Assembly (NCBI GenBank): GCA_017527625.1
Contig: JAFXPV010000050.1
Span: 1 to 33,474 of the forward strand
Direction of reading: 5' to 3'
Origin: Bacteroidales bacterium
GTDB lineage: Bacteria > Bacteroidota > Bacteroidia > Bacteroidales > UBA932
DNA length: 33,474 nt
Shown: in pieces, positions 26,311 to 33,474 of the stretch
How positions within the stretch are numbered: the stretch's first letter is position 1
How the letters are laid out: every line of letters begins with the position of its first letter
Program-made: the position numbers and the translations under genes
The notes under the pieces: generated by a model
Database searches by the model: none
What the model saw: the letters and a program-made list of their open reading frames with translations, nothing else
Told to the model about the DNA's origin: nothing

Positions 26311-26345
26311 AAAAAAGCGCCGGGATCGAATCGACCTCCGGCGCT
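26311..26345 (-). terminator. Terminator of secDF
   Basis: AGCGCCGG (26316-26323) pairs with CCGGCGCT (26338-26345); on the minus strand the stem is followed by six Ts (26316-26311). It lies 21 bases after the secDF stop. Confidence 0.85.
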
Positions 26346-26366
26346 CTGTTCAATATGCAGTTGCTG

Positions 26367-29366
26367 TTACTTCTTGGTGGCAGCAGCAGCCTGTTTTGCA
26401 AGTCTCTTCTGGTTGAGGTCGTACATAATCGGGGTACCGATGAAGATTGATGCGTAGGTACCTACGATAACGCCGAGGGCCAGAGCGACTGAGAAACCGC
26501 GGATTGACTCACCGCCGAAGATTGCGATTGCGATCAAAACAACGAGGGTGGTCAGTGAGGTGTTCACCGTACGGCTCAGAGTTGCGTTCAACGCACCGTT
26601 CACAGTCTCTTTAAGGTCACGTTTCGGATAGAGCATCCTGTACTCACGGATACGGTCGAAGATCACCACGTTATCGTTGATAGAGTAACCGATGATGGTC
26701 AGCACTGCAGCGATGAACTGCTGGTCGACGTCGAGGGTGAACGGAAGGATTCCTGAGAAGAGTGAATAGAAGCCGACGAGGATGATGGTGTTGTGTACAA
26801 GTGATGACACACCGCCGAGACCCCAGGTCCAGCCTTTGAAACGGATTGCGATGTAAGCGAAGATTACGATCAGCGCGAGGATCACCGCAATCACGGCGTC
26901 ACGCTGCATCTCGCTCGCGATGGAAGCATCCACGCGGTCGGATGAAACGATACCATTCGGGTTCTCCAGGGTAGAAGTGAACTGGTCGAGAGTCATCGGA
27001 GTTGCGAAGAACTTGCCGAGAGCGTTGTAAAGCATACCCTCGATCTCTTTGTCAGTCTCCTGGGTCTGGTCGTCAACTTTGTATTTGGTTGTGATCCTCA
27101 TCTGTGAGGCACCGCCGAACTGCTTAACCTCTGCAGACTCACCGAACTCGTCGATGGTAGCTGCACGCACTTCCTCAGCTGTAACCGGAGTGTCGAAACG
27201 AACTACATAGGTGCGGCCGCCGCTGAAATCAACGCCGAGGCTGAAGCCCTTGGTGAAGAACGATACGATGCAGATAAGGCAGAGAACGCCGGATACGATG
27301 TAAGATATCTTCTTCTTGCCGATGAAGTCGATCTTGGTGTTCTGGAGGAAGTTCCTGGTAGCAGGTGAGTCGAAAGTAATGTCTTTGCCTCTCTTCAGCC
27401 AGCCTTCGAAAATCAGCCTGGTGATGAAGATTGAAGTGAAGACTGAAGTGATGATACCGATAACCAGCACGGCTGCGAAACCTTTGACTGAACCGCTGCC
27501 GAAGATGTACAGGATGACACCGGTAAGGAAGGTGGTCACCTGACCGTCGATGATGGCTGAGTATGCATTCTTGTAACCGTCGCTGATTGCAAGACGCAGG
27601 GACTTGCCGGCGCGGAGTTCCTCTTTGATACGCTCATAGATGATGACGTTCGCATCCACGGCCATACCCATAGTCAGCACGAGACCGGCGATACCGGGGA
27701 GGGTAAGCACGGCGCCGAACGATACCAGGGTACCGAACAGGAAGAGAACGTTGCACAGCAGGGCGATATCGGCTGCGAGACCGGCCTTGCGGTACCAGAT
27801 GAGGATGTAGAGAAGCACGAGGCAGAATGCGATCAGGAATGAAAGCATACCGGCACGGATAGATGCGCTACCGAGTGACGGACCTACAACCTGCTCCTGA
27901 ACGATGCGGGCAGGGGTGTTGAGCTTACCAGACTTGAGGACAGTGGCAAGGTCGTCGGCCTCTTCCTGAGTGAAGTTACCGGTGATCTGGCTGCTACCGC
28001 CGCTGATCTTGTTCTGTACGTTAGGATATGAATAAACGCTTCCGTCCATCACGATGGCGATCTGACGACCGATGCTCTGCTCGGTAATCACTTCCCAGCG
28101 TGCTGAACCGGTGCTGTTCATAGTCATACTTACCTCAGCGCTGCCGCTGATCTGGTTGTAGTTCACGCGGGCTGAAGTGATCACGCCGCCGTCGAGGACA
28201 GCGCCCTTGCCGGCTGTGCTCTTCAAAGCAACGAGCTCATAATATACGGGAGTTGATGCGTACTGGCTGGGTTTGAATGACCAGGCAGGAACGAAATCGT
28301 TCGGGAAGGCCACGCGGCTTTCACGGATCATACGGCCGACTTCAGCGGTATCGCGATAGTGCACGAGACCGAGGCAGGCAGTGTTGCTGCCGAGGCTCTG
28401 GAGCTTCGAGAACAGAGGGCTGCTCTCTGCGAAAGCATCGTTTGAGGCGTTCTGGCCGAGAGCTGCTGCGATTGAATCGACAGCTGCACCCTGGGCTTCA
28501 CCTTCAGCTTTCAGAGAAGAGATCCTTTCGCGCTCTGCGTCGTTCACCTCCTGGAGATAAGGGAGGATCTCGTTATATGTATAGGTGTGCCAGAACTCGA
28601 GGGATGCGGTACCCTGGAGGAGTTTGCGCACACGCTCAGGCTCCTTCACGCCAGGAAGCTCGACGAGGATACGACCCGTGCTTGCTATCTTCTGGATGTT
28701 GGGCTGAGAAACACCGAACTGGTTGATACGGCGCTCGACTACATTGTATGAGTTGTCGATAGCACTCGTAGCTTCCTGCTTGAGGAGGTCGATGATATCT
28801 TCGTTGGTTGCTCTTGATTTATTCTTGATCTCGCCGTTGAGCTTGTCAAGGTCGATGTCGAAAGAAAGCCTCTGACCGGGAGCTACCTCATCCCACGCCT
28901 GTGCGAAGAGGGTGATGTAGTCGGTGTGGTCGGTGGCAGCCCTTTCGCTTGCGAGAGCGAGAGCCTGCTTGAACTGGTCGGTGGTCTTCTCACGTGCGCA
29001 GCTGCGGATCAGCTCAGCAAGGTCGAGCTGAAGCATCACGTTCATACCGCCTTTGAGGTCCAGACCGAGGTTGATTTCTTTCTCCTTGACGTTCTTGTAA
29101 GTATAACCGAAATAAACTTTTTCGGTTGATATCGAGTCAAGATAAGTGTTGTTGGCAGCTGTGCGGACAGAGTCGAGATAGAACGCTTTGTCCATATCAG
29201 AAACTGCGCTGAATGAAGGCTCTTGCTGTACTGAGCTGACTACTTGGTCGGCGTACTTTGCAGCCTTTTTCTCTTGCAGGACAGTTACCAGAGTGAATGA
29301 AAGCTGGAACAGACATGCAAGAGCAATCAGAATTGCCACTAAACGAATGGCGCCTTTACTTTGCAT
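26367..29366 (-). CDS. secDF: Fused protein translocase subunit SecDF
   Basis: 999 residues uniting SecD (about 1-620) and SecF (about 660-990). SecD part: N-terminal helix, GLDLKGGMNVMLQLD, the large periplasmic P1 region, IVMDGSVYSYPNV, and TM motif MAVDANVIIYERIKEEL. SecF part: LGVDFSGGRTYVVRF, and SINDNVVIFDRIRE in the TM4-like segment. The protein uses the proton motive force to complete Sec export. The fused form is usual in Bacteroidales. A Lys/Ala-rich C-terminus follows. It is divergent from the PD40/SPOR gene with a 116-base intergenic region. Confidence 0.97.
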   Translation of the reverse strand: MQSKGAIRLVAILIALACLFQLSFTLVTVLQEKKAAKYADQVVSSVQQEPSFSAVSDMDKAFYLDSVRTAANNTYLDSISTEKVYFGYTYKNVKEKEINLGLDLKGGMNVMLQLDLAELIRSCAREKTTDQFKQALALASERAATDHTDYITLFAQAWDEVAPGQRLSFDIDLDKLNGEIKNKSRATNEDIIDLLKQEATSAIDNSYNVVERRINQFGVSQPNIQKIASTGRILVELPGVKEPERVRKLLQGTASLEFWHTYTYNEILPYLQEVNDAERERISSLKAEGEAQGAAVDSIAAALGQNASNDAFAESSPLFSKLQSLGSNTACLGLVHYRDTAEVGRMIRESRVAFPNDFVPAWSFKPSQYASTPVYYELVALKSTAGKGAVLDGGVITSARVNYNQISGSAEVSMTMNSTGSARWEVITEQSIGRQIAIVMDGSVYSYPNVQNKISGGSSQITGNFTQEEADDLATVLKSGKLNTPARIVQEQVVGPSLGSASIRAGMLSFLIAFCLVLLYILIWYRKAGLAADIALLCNVLFLFGTLVSFGAVLTLPGIAGLVLTMGMAVDANVIIYERIKEELRAGKSLRLAISDGYKNAYSAIIDGQVTTFLTGVILYIFGSGSVKGFAAVLVIGIITSVFTSIFITRLIFEGWLKRGKDITFDSPATRNFLQNTKIDFIGKKKISYIVSGVLCLICIVSFFTKGFSLGVDFSGGRTYVVRFDTPVTAEEVRAATIDEFGESAEVKQFGGASQMRITTKYKVDDQTQETDKEIEGMLYNALGKFFATPMTLDQFTSTLENPNGIVSSDRVDASIASEMQRDAVIAVILALIVIFAYIAIRFKGWTWGLGGVSSLVHNTIILVGFYSLFSGILPFTLDVDQQFIAAVLTIIGYSINDNVVIFDRIREYRMLYPKRDLKETVNGALNATLSRTVNTSLTTLVVLIAIAIFGGESIRGFSVALALGVIVGTYASIFIGTPIMYDLNQKRLAKQAAAATKK

Positions 29367-29418
29367 AATTTGAAATATAATAATTTATTAACAATTTTCC
29401 TTCACCGAAAATAGTCTG

Positions 29419-29426
29419 CAAAAATA
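29419..29426 (-). promoter_or_regulatory. Candidate -7 box for secDF
   Basis: On the minus strand it reads TATTTTTG (TAnnTTTG), 52 bases upstream of the secDF start. Confidence 0.4.
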
Positions 29427-29456
29427 GTATTTTTTCCTAATATTTAAAGTATTTCG

Positions 29457-29464
29457 TAATTTTG
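29457..29464 (+). promoter_or_regulatory. Candidate -7 box for the PD40/SPOR-NfeD-FloA operon
   Basis: TAATTTTG (TAnnTTTG) lies 18 bases upstream of the ATG at 29483. Confidence 0.45.
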
Positions 29465-29482
29465 TTTGTTCCGGAAGGCTCT

Positions 29483-31297
29483 ATGATTGTTAATAAAGTA
29501 CATACACTTCTGTTATTATTGCTTGCAGCCAGCCTGACTTGCGCGGCGCAAACCTCTGCCGTCCTTGAGCGTCAGGCCGATTCTAAGCTCCGCGAATACG
29601 ACTTCGCAGCGGCCAGCCAGCTTTACCGCCAGGCCTATGAAGCCAGCAGCGACGCGGCCTTCCGCAACCGTATGGTCGAGAAGATGACGCAGTGCGACAA
29701 CGGGCTGGGTATGCTGTCGTTCGCCTGCAAGCCTGTGGTCGTAGCTTCCAAGACCGTCCCTGCCAACAATTTCTTCCTATATTATAAACATATCCCTGCC
29801 GAACGCTGGGCAAGGATGGCCGACGGCACCGTCGCGGCATTCAACCCTTCGCTGGACAGGATGTTCTTCGAGCGCGACAACGGCGGGCAGAGCGACATAT
29901 ACACCTCAACCCGCGTCCAGGACAACCTCTGGAGCACTCCGGTCCTCCTCGGCGAGAGCCATATGTCCACCGGGGATGAAGTGATGCCGGTCGTCTCTTA
30001 TGACGGCAAGAAGCTCTACTACTCTTCGAAAGGACTTTTCGGTATGGGCGGCTACGACCTGTTCGTGTGCGAATGGGACGAGGCCACCAAATCCTGGGGC
30101 GAGCCTCAGAACCTGGGCTTCCCCTTCTCTTCGGTAGGCGATGATTTCCTGTACAGCGACACTCCAGACGGCAACTTCTCCATTCTGGCCAGCAACCGCG
30201 GCTGCGGTGCCGACTCGGTCACCATATACGTCCTTCAGTTCAAGAATGCTCCTATGAAATCTTCAGTATCGGCCGCCGAGGCCCGAAAGATTGCAGCCCT
30301 GCAGGTCAGCAAGCCGCAGGGAGGGCAACCTTCCGCCGCTGAAGAGCAGCAGAGCTACGACGACCCGCTGCAGCGCCGCTACGCCGAAGCAATGACCGCA
30401 TACAGCACTCTCAAGAAGGATCTGGAGGAACTCACTCTCAGGCAGCTCGAACTGCAAGGCCGCATCTCCGCAGCCACTGACGACGCCGACCGGGGCCTGC
30501 TGCAGCGCAACCTGGCCGCGGCAGAACAGACTATGTTCGAAAAGCAGCAGCAACTCCGCACTGCTTCGGAAGCCGTGCAGGCCGTTGAGATGGAGTGCAT
30601 ACTGAAGGGGGTCGAAATCGACCGCAGCAGCTTCACCCAGGCTCCGCAGCAGGCCGAGGATGAGCAAGTGCAGCTCCCCGACTATGAATTCGTCCGCCTT
30701 ATGGCTCCGGCCTACCTCAACGCAGTGTTCGAGGAGCCCGAGGAGGAGTTCGACTATACCTTCAAAGTGCTTGACCAGGCTGTCATTGCCGACAACGAAG
30801 TCCTCAACGAGGGGCTGATCTATCAGATACAGATTCTCGCGGGCAGCGGCAAGGTCGCTCCGAGGCAACTCCACGGCTTCAGCCCCGTCTTCGAGAAGAA
30901 ACAGTCCAACGGCAAATACGTCTACTGCGTGGGCAAGTTCTCAAGGTATGCCGACGCCCAGAAAGCCCTGCCCACCGTCAAGAAATACTACAGCTCTGCC
31001 TTTGTGGTGGCCTTCCGTAACGGCAAGAGTATGAGCGTGGTCAATGCCCGCAAGGCCGAGGCCGCCGGCACCGACAAATACCAGGTCGTATTCAACGAAT
31101 ACCCTGGCGGCATTCCTGCCGACATTATGCAGGTGATCCGCGCTGCCAGCAGCAAGGACATCGCCCGCCGCACCTCGGATGAAGGCAAGGTCATATACTA
31201 CATAGCGCCCTTCGACAGCCGCGCCGAGGCCGAAAGCCTGGCCGCGAAGCTCCGTGAGGCCGGCGCCAAAGGCATTTCTACCGATATTATAAAATAA
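29483..31297 (+). CDS. Secreted PD40 beta-propeller protein with coiled coil and SPOR-like C-terminus
   Basis: 604 residues from ATG 29483; a TTG at 29462 lies in the promoter region and is rejected. Signal peptide MIVNKVHTLLLLLLAASLTC...AAQ (no convincing lipobox context after Cys). Residues about 25-75 look like a TPR-type helix pair (ADSKLREYDFAAASQLYRQA). Residues about 105-260 hold PD40/WD40-like repeats (AFNPSLDRMFFERDNGGQSD, VSYDGKKLYYSSKG). About 295-380 is a predicted coiled coil (LKKDLEELTLRQLELQGRIS). About 440-600 contain two SPOR-like units (GLIYQIQILAG ... YVYCVGKFSRYADAQKAL; VIYYIAPFDSRAEAESLAAK). SPOR domains bind denuded peptidoglycan, so a wall-associated role is plausible. 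It is followed 6 bases later by an NfeD gene. Confidence 0.82.
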   Translation: MIVNKVHTLLLLLLAASLTCAAQTSAVLERQADSKLREYDFAAASQLYRQAYEASSDAAFRNRMVEKMTQCDNGLGMLSFACKPVVVASKTVPANNFFLYYKHIPAERWARMADGTVAAFNPSLDRMFFERDNGGQSDIYTSTRVQDNLWSTPVLLGESHMSTGDEVMPVVSYDGKKLYYSSKGLFGMGGYDLFVCEWDEATKSWGEPQNLGFPFSSVGDDFLYSDTPDGNFSILASNRGCGADSVTIYVLQFKNAPMKSSVSAAEARKIAALQVSKPQGGQPSAAEEQQSYDDPLQRRYAEAMTAYSTLKKDLEELTLRQLELQGRISAATDDADRGLLQRNLAAAEQTMFEKQQQLRTASEAVQAVEMECILKGVEIDRSSFTQAPQQAEDEQVQLPDYEFVRLMAPAYLNAVFEEPEEEFDYTFKVLDQAVIADNEVLNEGLIYQIQILAGSGKVAPRQLHGFSPVFEKKQSNGKYVYCVGKFSRYADAQKALPTVKKYYSSAFVVAFRNGKSMSVVNARKAEAAGTDKYQVVFNEYPGGIPADIMQVIRAASSKDIARRTSDEGKVIYYIAPFDSRAEAESLAAKLREAGAKGISTDIIK

Positions 31298-31303
31298 CAA
31301 GAT

Positions 31304-31777
31304 ATGGGACCCATTATTTTACTGATTCTGCTCGGACTTATCCTGCTGCTCGTCGAGACCCTGCTGCTCCCCGGTTTCTTTTTCACCGGCATCCTGGGAG
31401 TGCTTTCTCTCGCGGCGGCCTGCTACTTCGGCTTCGTGAATTTCGGTAATACCGGGGGCATCGTCACCGTCATCATCAGCGTGGCCGTGGCTGCCGCATT
31501 TATGGTGTGGATACTCCGCTCCAAGACGTGGAAGAAGGCCACCCTCAACACCGAAATCAAGGCTTCCGTGGACCAGCGCCCTCTCGACAAAGGCATCTCG
31601 GCCGGAATGAAGGGCTCCACTACGACCCGCCTCAACCCTATGGGGCGCGTGCGCTTCGACAACGGCGAGGAAGCTGAAGTCCACTCGCTCGACGGCCTGG
31701 TCGAGGCCCGCAGCAAGGTGGTCGTCTCACAGATCGAAGAGGAGAAAATCTTCGTCAAGCTTTGTAAAGAAGAATAA
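31304..31777 (+). CDS. NfeD-like membrane protein
   Basis: 157 residues. Two to three N-terminal membrane helices (LILLILLGLILLLVETLLLP region, then GILGVLSLAAACYFGF and GIVTVIISVAVAAAFMVWIL) and a C-terminal OB-fold (GMKGSTTTRLNPMGRVRFDN, then EEAEVHSLDGLVE). The short NfeD form is normally encoded next to flotillin/SPFH genes and is thought to work with them in membrane microdomains. The floA gene follows after 20 bases. Confidence 0.88.
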   Translation: MGPIILLILLGLILLLVETLLLPGFFFTGILGVLSLAAACYFGFVNFGNTGGIVTVIISVAVAAAFMVWILRSKTWKKATLNTEIKASVDQRPLDKGISAGMKGSTTTRLNPMGRVRFDNGEEAEVHSLDGLVEARSKVVVSQIEEEKIFVKLCKEE

Positions 31778-31797
31778 TCAATAACAAACCATAGACA

Positions 31798-32748
31798 ATG
31801 ACATCTATTTTCATCTGGATTGCGATAGGCTTTGTAGGCCTGTTGTTCCTGCTCTGGCTGTTCCCTGTGACTATGTGGTTCCAGGCCCTGATCTCCGGAG
31901 TCAAGATCTCTCTCATCCAACTCATCCTGATGCGCTGGCGCAAGGTTCCTCCGGGAGTCATCGTAATGGCTATGATCACCGGCACCAAGGCCGGCCTGAA
32001 ACTGAACGCCAACGAGCTCGAGGCCCACTACCTGGCCAAGGGTAACGTGCCGAAGGTCGTGAACGCGCTGATTTCGGCCGACAAGGCCAACATCTCCCTC
32101 GATTTCAAGATGGCTGCCGCCATCGACCTGGCAGGCCGTGACGTATTCGAGGCCGTGCAGATGTCGGTGAACCCCAAAGTCATCAACACTCCGCCCGTTT
32201 CGGCTGTCGCCAAAGACGGTATCCAGCTCATCGCCAAGGCCCGCGTGACTGTGCGCACCAACATCAAGCAGCTGGTCGGCGGTGCCGGTGAAGAGACCAT
32301 CCTGGCCCGTGTCGGCGAAGGTATCGTGTCGTCAATCGGTAGCGCAGAGAGCCACAAGGAAGTGCTCGAGAACCCCGACAGCATTTCCAAGGTAGTGCTC
32401 GAGAAGGGCCTCGATGCAGGCACCGCCTTCGAGATCCTCTCCATCGATATCGCTGACGTTGACGTCGGCAAGAACATCGGCGCCGTGCTCCAGATGGACC
32501 AGGCCAACGCCGACAAGAACATCGCACAGGCCCGCGCAGAGGAGCGCCGCGCAATGGCCGTCGCTCAGGAGCAGGAGATGAAAGCCAAGGCTCAGGAGGC
32601 CCGCGCCAAGGTTATCGAAGCCGAGGCAGAGGTGCCCCTGGCAATGGCCGAGGCGTTCCGCAACGGCAACCTGGGCATTATGGACTACTACAAGTTCAAG
32701 AACATCCAGGCCGACACCGATATGCGTACCAACATCGCCAAGAAGTAA
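31798..32748 (+). CDS. floA: Flotillin-like protein FloA
   Basis: 316 residues, typical FloA (YqfA) length. An N-terminal membrane hairpin (about residues 3-45) is followed by [20 protein letters not shown], an SPFH/PHB domain (about 65-210, with [20 protein letters not shown] and [20 protein letters not shown]), and a coiled Ala/Glu-rich region ([20 protein letters not shown]). FloA organises functional membrane microdomains. Last gene of the PD40/SPOR-nfeD-floA unit, ended by a hairpin at 32772-32813. Confidence 0.95.
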   Translation: MTSIFIWIAIGFVGLLFLLWLFPVTMWFQALISGVKISLIQLILMRWRKVPPGVIVMAMITGTKAGLKLNANELEAHYLAKGNVPKVVNALISADKANISLDFKMAAAIDLAGRDVFEAVQMSVNPKVINTPPVSAVAKDGIQLIAKARVTVRTNIKQLVGGAGEETILARVGEGIVSSIGSAESHKEVLENPDSISKVVLEKGLDAGTAFEILSIDIADVDVGKNIGAVLQMDQANADKNIAQARAEERRAMAVAQEQEMKAKAQEARAKVIEAEAEVPLAMAEAFRNGNLGIMDYYKFKNIQADTDMRTNIAKK

Positions 32749-32771
32749 CGACCGTTTCTCAGAACTGAAAG

Positions 32772-32813
32772 CGGGCAAGGTCTGCCGTTTTGTCGGGGAC
32801 CTCGCCCGTTTTC
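32772..32813 (+). terminator. Terminator after floA
   Basis: CGGGCAAGGTC (32772-32782) pairs with GACCTCGCCCG (32798-32808) with one A.C mismatch, followed by TTTTCC. It lies 23 bases after the floA stop. Confidence 0.75.
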
Positions 32814-32892
32814 CTTTGGTAACAGACTGACTCTCAGCGCATCACGGAACGACGGTGGGCAAGGTGGACTGCATCCCGGCAGACCTTGCCCG
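32772..32892. repeat. Inverted repeat sharing an arm with the floA terminator (element D)
   Basis: The 15-mer CGGGCAAGGTCTGCC (32772-32786) has a perfect complement at 32878-32892. The left arm is also the left arm of the floA terminator, so the terminator hairpin and the long hairpin are mutually exclusive. The 9-mer GGGCAAGGT occurs once more near 32857-32866. Confidence 0.6.
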
Positions 32893-32925
32893 GTGAGATC
32901 TCCCGGCTGTGCTCGAGATGACAGA
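32886..32925. repeat. Possible REP-like intergenic repeat
   Basis: The stretch around GGTGAGATCTCCCGGCTGTG then CTCGAGATGACAG resembles, from memory, a dispersed intergenic palindrome of the general form TGTCATC..GAG...GAGATC..ACC found in many genomes. Only one copy is visible in this window, so this is a weak call. Confidence 0.3.
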
Positions 32926-32955
32926 CGTGGAGGCCGCATCTTCTTGCCAGCAGAT

Positions 32956-33102
32956 TTAGAATGTCAGCGTCAGGCCAATGCCGTAGCGACCAACCGTTGG
33001 GCAGAAGCCTCTGCTCGCAAAGGGCACGTTGAACCTGACCGCTCCGTGCAGACGACCTTCGCTTGCAATGCTTTCCGGGCAAAAATCTGCCCCTGAAAGC
33101 AT
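32956..33102 (-). pseudogene. Probable remnant of an outer-membrane barrel gene (C-terminal end)
   Basis: On the minus strand an ATG at 33100-33102 opens a 48-codon frame ending VGRYGIGLTLTF and TAA at 32956-32958. The final strand with alternating Gly/aromatic/Leu and terminal Phe is typical of OM barrels. A TGA stop is immediately in front of the ATG and no N-terminal part or signal peptide is found, so it looks like the eroded 3' end of a longer gene. Chance cannot be excluded. Confidence 0.35.
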
Positions 33103-33143
33103 TCAAGCTACGGTATTTGTCTGCACTGAGCTCTGTCGCCGGC

Positions 33144-33291
33144 GTCCGGCCAAAGCGCCCCTACGTTTGGTTATGGACTCCGCGAAACTTTGGCGGGAGC
33201 GCAACCATTTTCCGTCCTAAAGTCCTGGTGATGAGCACTGCCGCACGGGACGGGTGTGACCGCCGCGTATCTCCTGGCGCTTTGGCCGGAC
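33144..33291. repeat. Intergenic inverted-repeat element (element C)
   Basis: A perfect 16-bp inverted repeat, GTCCGGCCAAAGCGCC at 33144-33159 and its complement at 33276-33291, encloses 116 bases. Size and layout resemble elements A and B, but the arm sequence differs. Internal folding is less obvious. No confident gene overlaps it. Confidence 0.55.
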
Positions 33292-33474
33292 AGGAGTGAG
33301 TTGTACGTCTAACGATTAAAAACAACACTCCGGGAGGGGGTAAATGCTTGCTTATGCCAAAGTGCTGCCACGTCCACTATCAACGGCCACATGGCGGTGA
33401 CTAAGTGTACGAAGAGGACAGAGTGGACAGTAGAGATATTTCCGTTTCCTCTTTTAGTCCTTGGACACAATTCA
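33292..33474. other. Gene-free right end of the window, possible 5' end of an ORF
   Basis: No gene can be supported here. On the plus strand an ATG at 33391 (MAVTKCTKRTEWTVEIF...) stays open to the window edge, and on the minus strand a frame is open from the edge to about 33314. Either could be the edge of a real gene or an insertion element outside the window; 28 codons are too few to decide. Confidence 0.25.

Overview
The window reads as a chromosomal segment of a Bacteroidota bacterium, most likely order Bacteroidales. The evidence is a fused secDF, DUF4271 next to a uroporphyrinogen-III synthase, DUF5106-thioredoxin and DUF2723 proteins, many lipoproteins with LxxC-type lipoboxes, OM beta-barrels ending in an aromatic residue, and several TAnnTTTG (-7 type) promoter boxes with little Shine-Dalgarno signal. 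I cannot place it to family or genus from sequence alone.

Layout. 1-2590: 3' part of an S10 ribosomal operon (rplW partial, rplB, rpsS, rplV, rpsC), which stops at a strong terminator after rpsC instead of continuing into rplP-rpmC-rpsQ. 2834-7502: a tightly packed, more AT-rich transcription unit of an ECF sigma factor, a predicted inner-membrane/outer-membrane-barrel partner, two paralogous lipoproteins plus a truncated third copy, and a phosphate-binding-like lipoprotein. 7597-14724: uvrC (minus), a large OM metallopeptidase-like protein, pnuC, a DUF5106/thioredoxin lipoprotein (minus) and a small OM barrel. 15017-17498 (minus): SUI1/YciH - DUF4271 - hemD-like - rnpA - yidD operon. 17592-23558 (plus): DUF2723 membrane protein - tyrS - rbfA - LolC/E-like permease. 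23652-25565: groES-groEL behind a near-perfect sigma-54 promoter. 25649-29366 (minus): a dispersed lipoprotein paralogue and secDF. 29483-32748 (plus): PD40/SPOR protein - NfeD - FloA. 32749-33474 is gene-poor, with inverted repeats and a likely OM-barrel gene remnant.

The features least explained by ordinary annotation are: (i) a family of 120-154 bp intergenic elements bounded by perfect 15-20 bp inverted repeats, one of them a multi-arm structure of an outer stem plus three hairpins; (ii) an approximately ten-fold shortage of the tetranucleotide CATG, visible as T instead of C before almost every internal ATG codon; (iii) the sigma factor/envelope protein/lipoprotein unit with a recent partial duplication; (iv) the sigma-54-type groESL promoter; (v) the early end of the S10 operon. 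All of this is from reading the sequence; no database search was run, and counts were made by eye.
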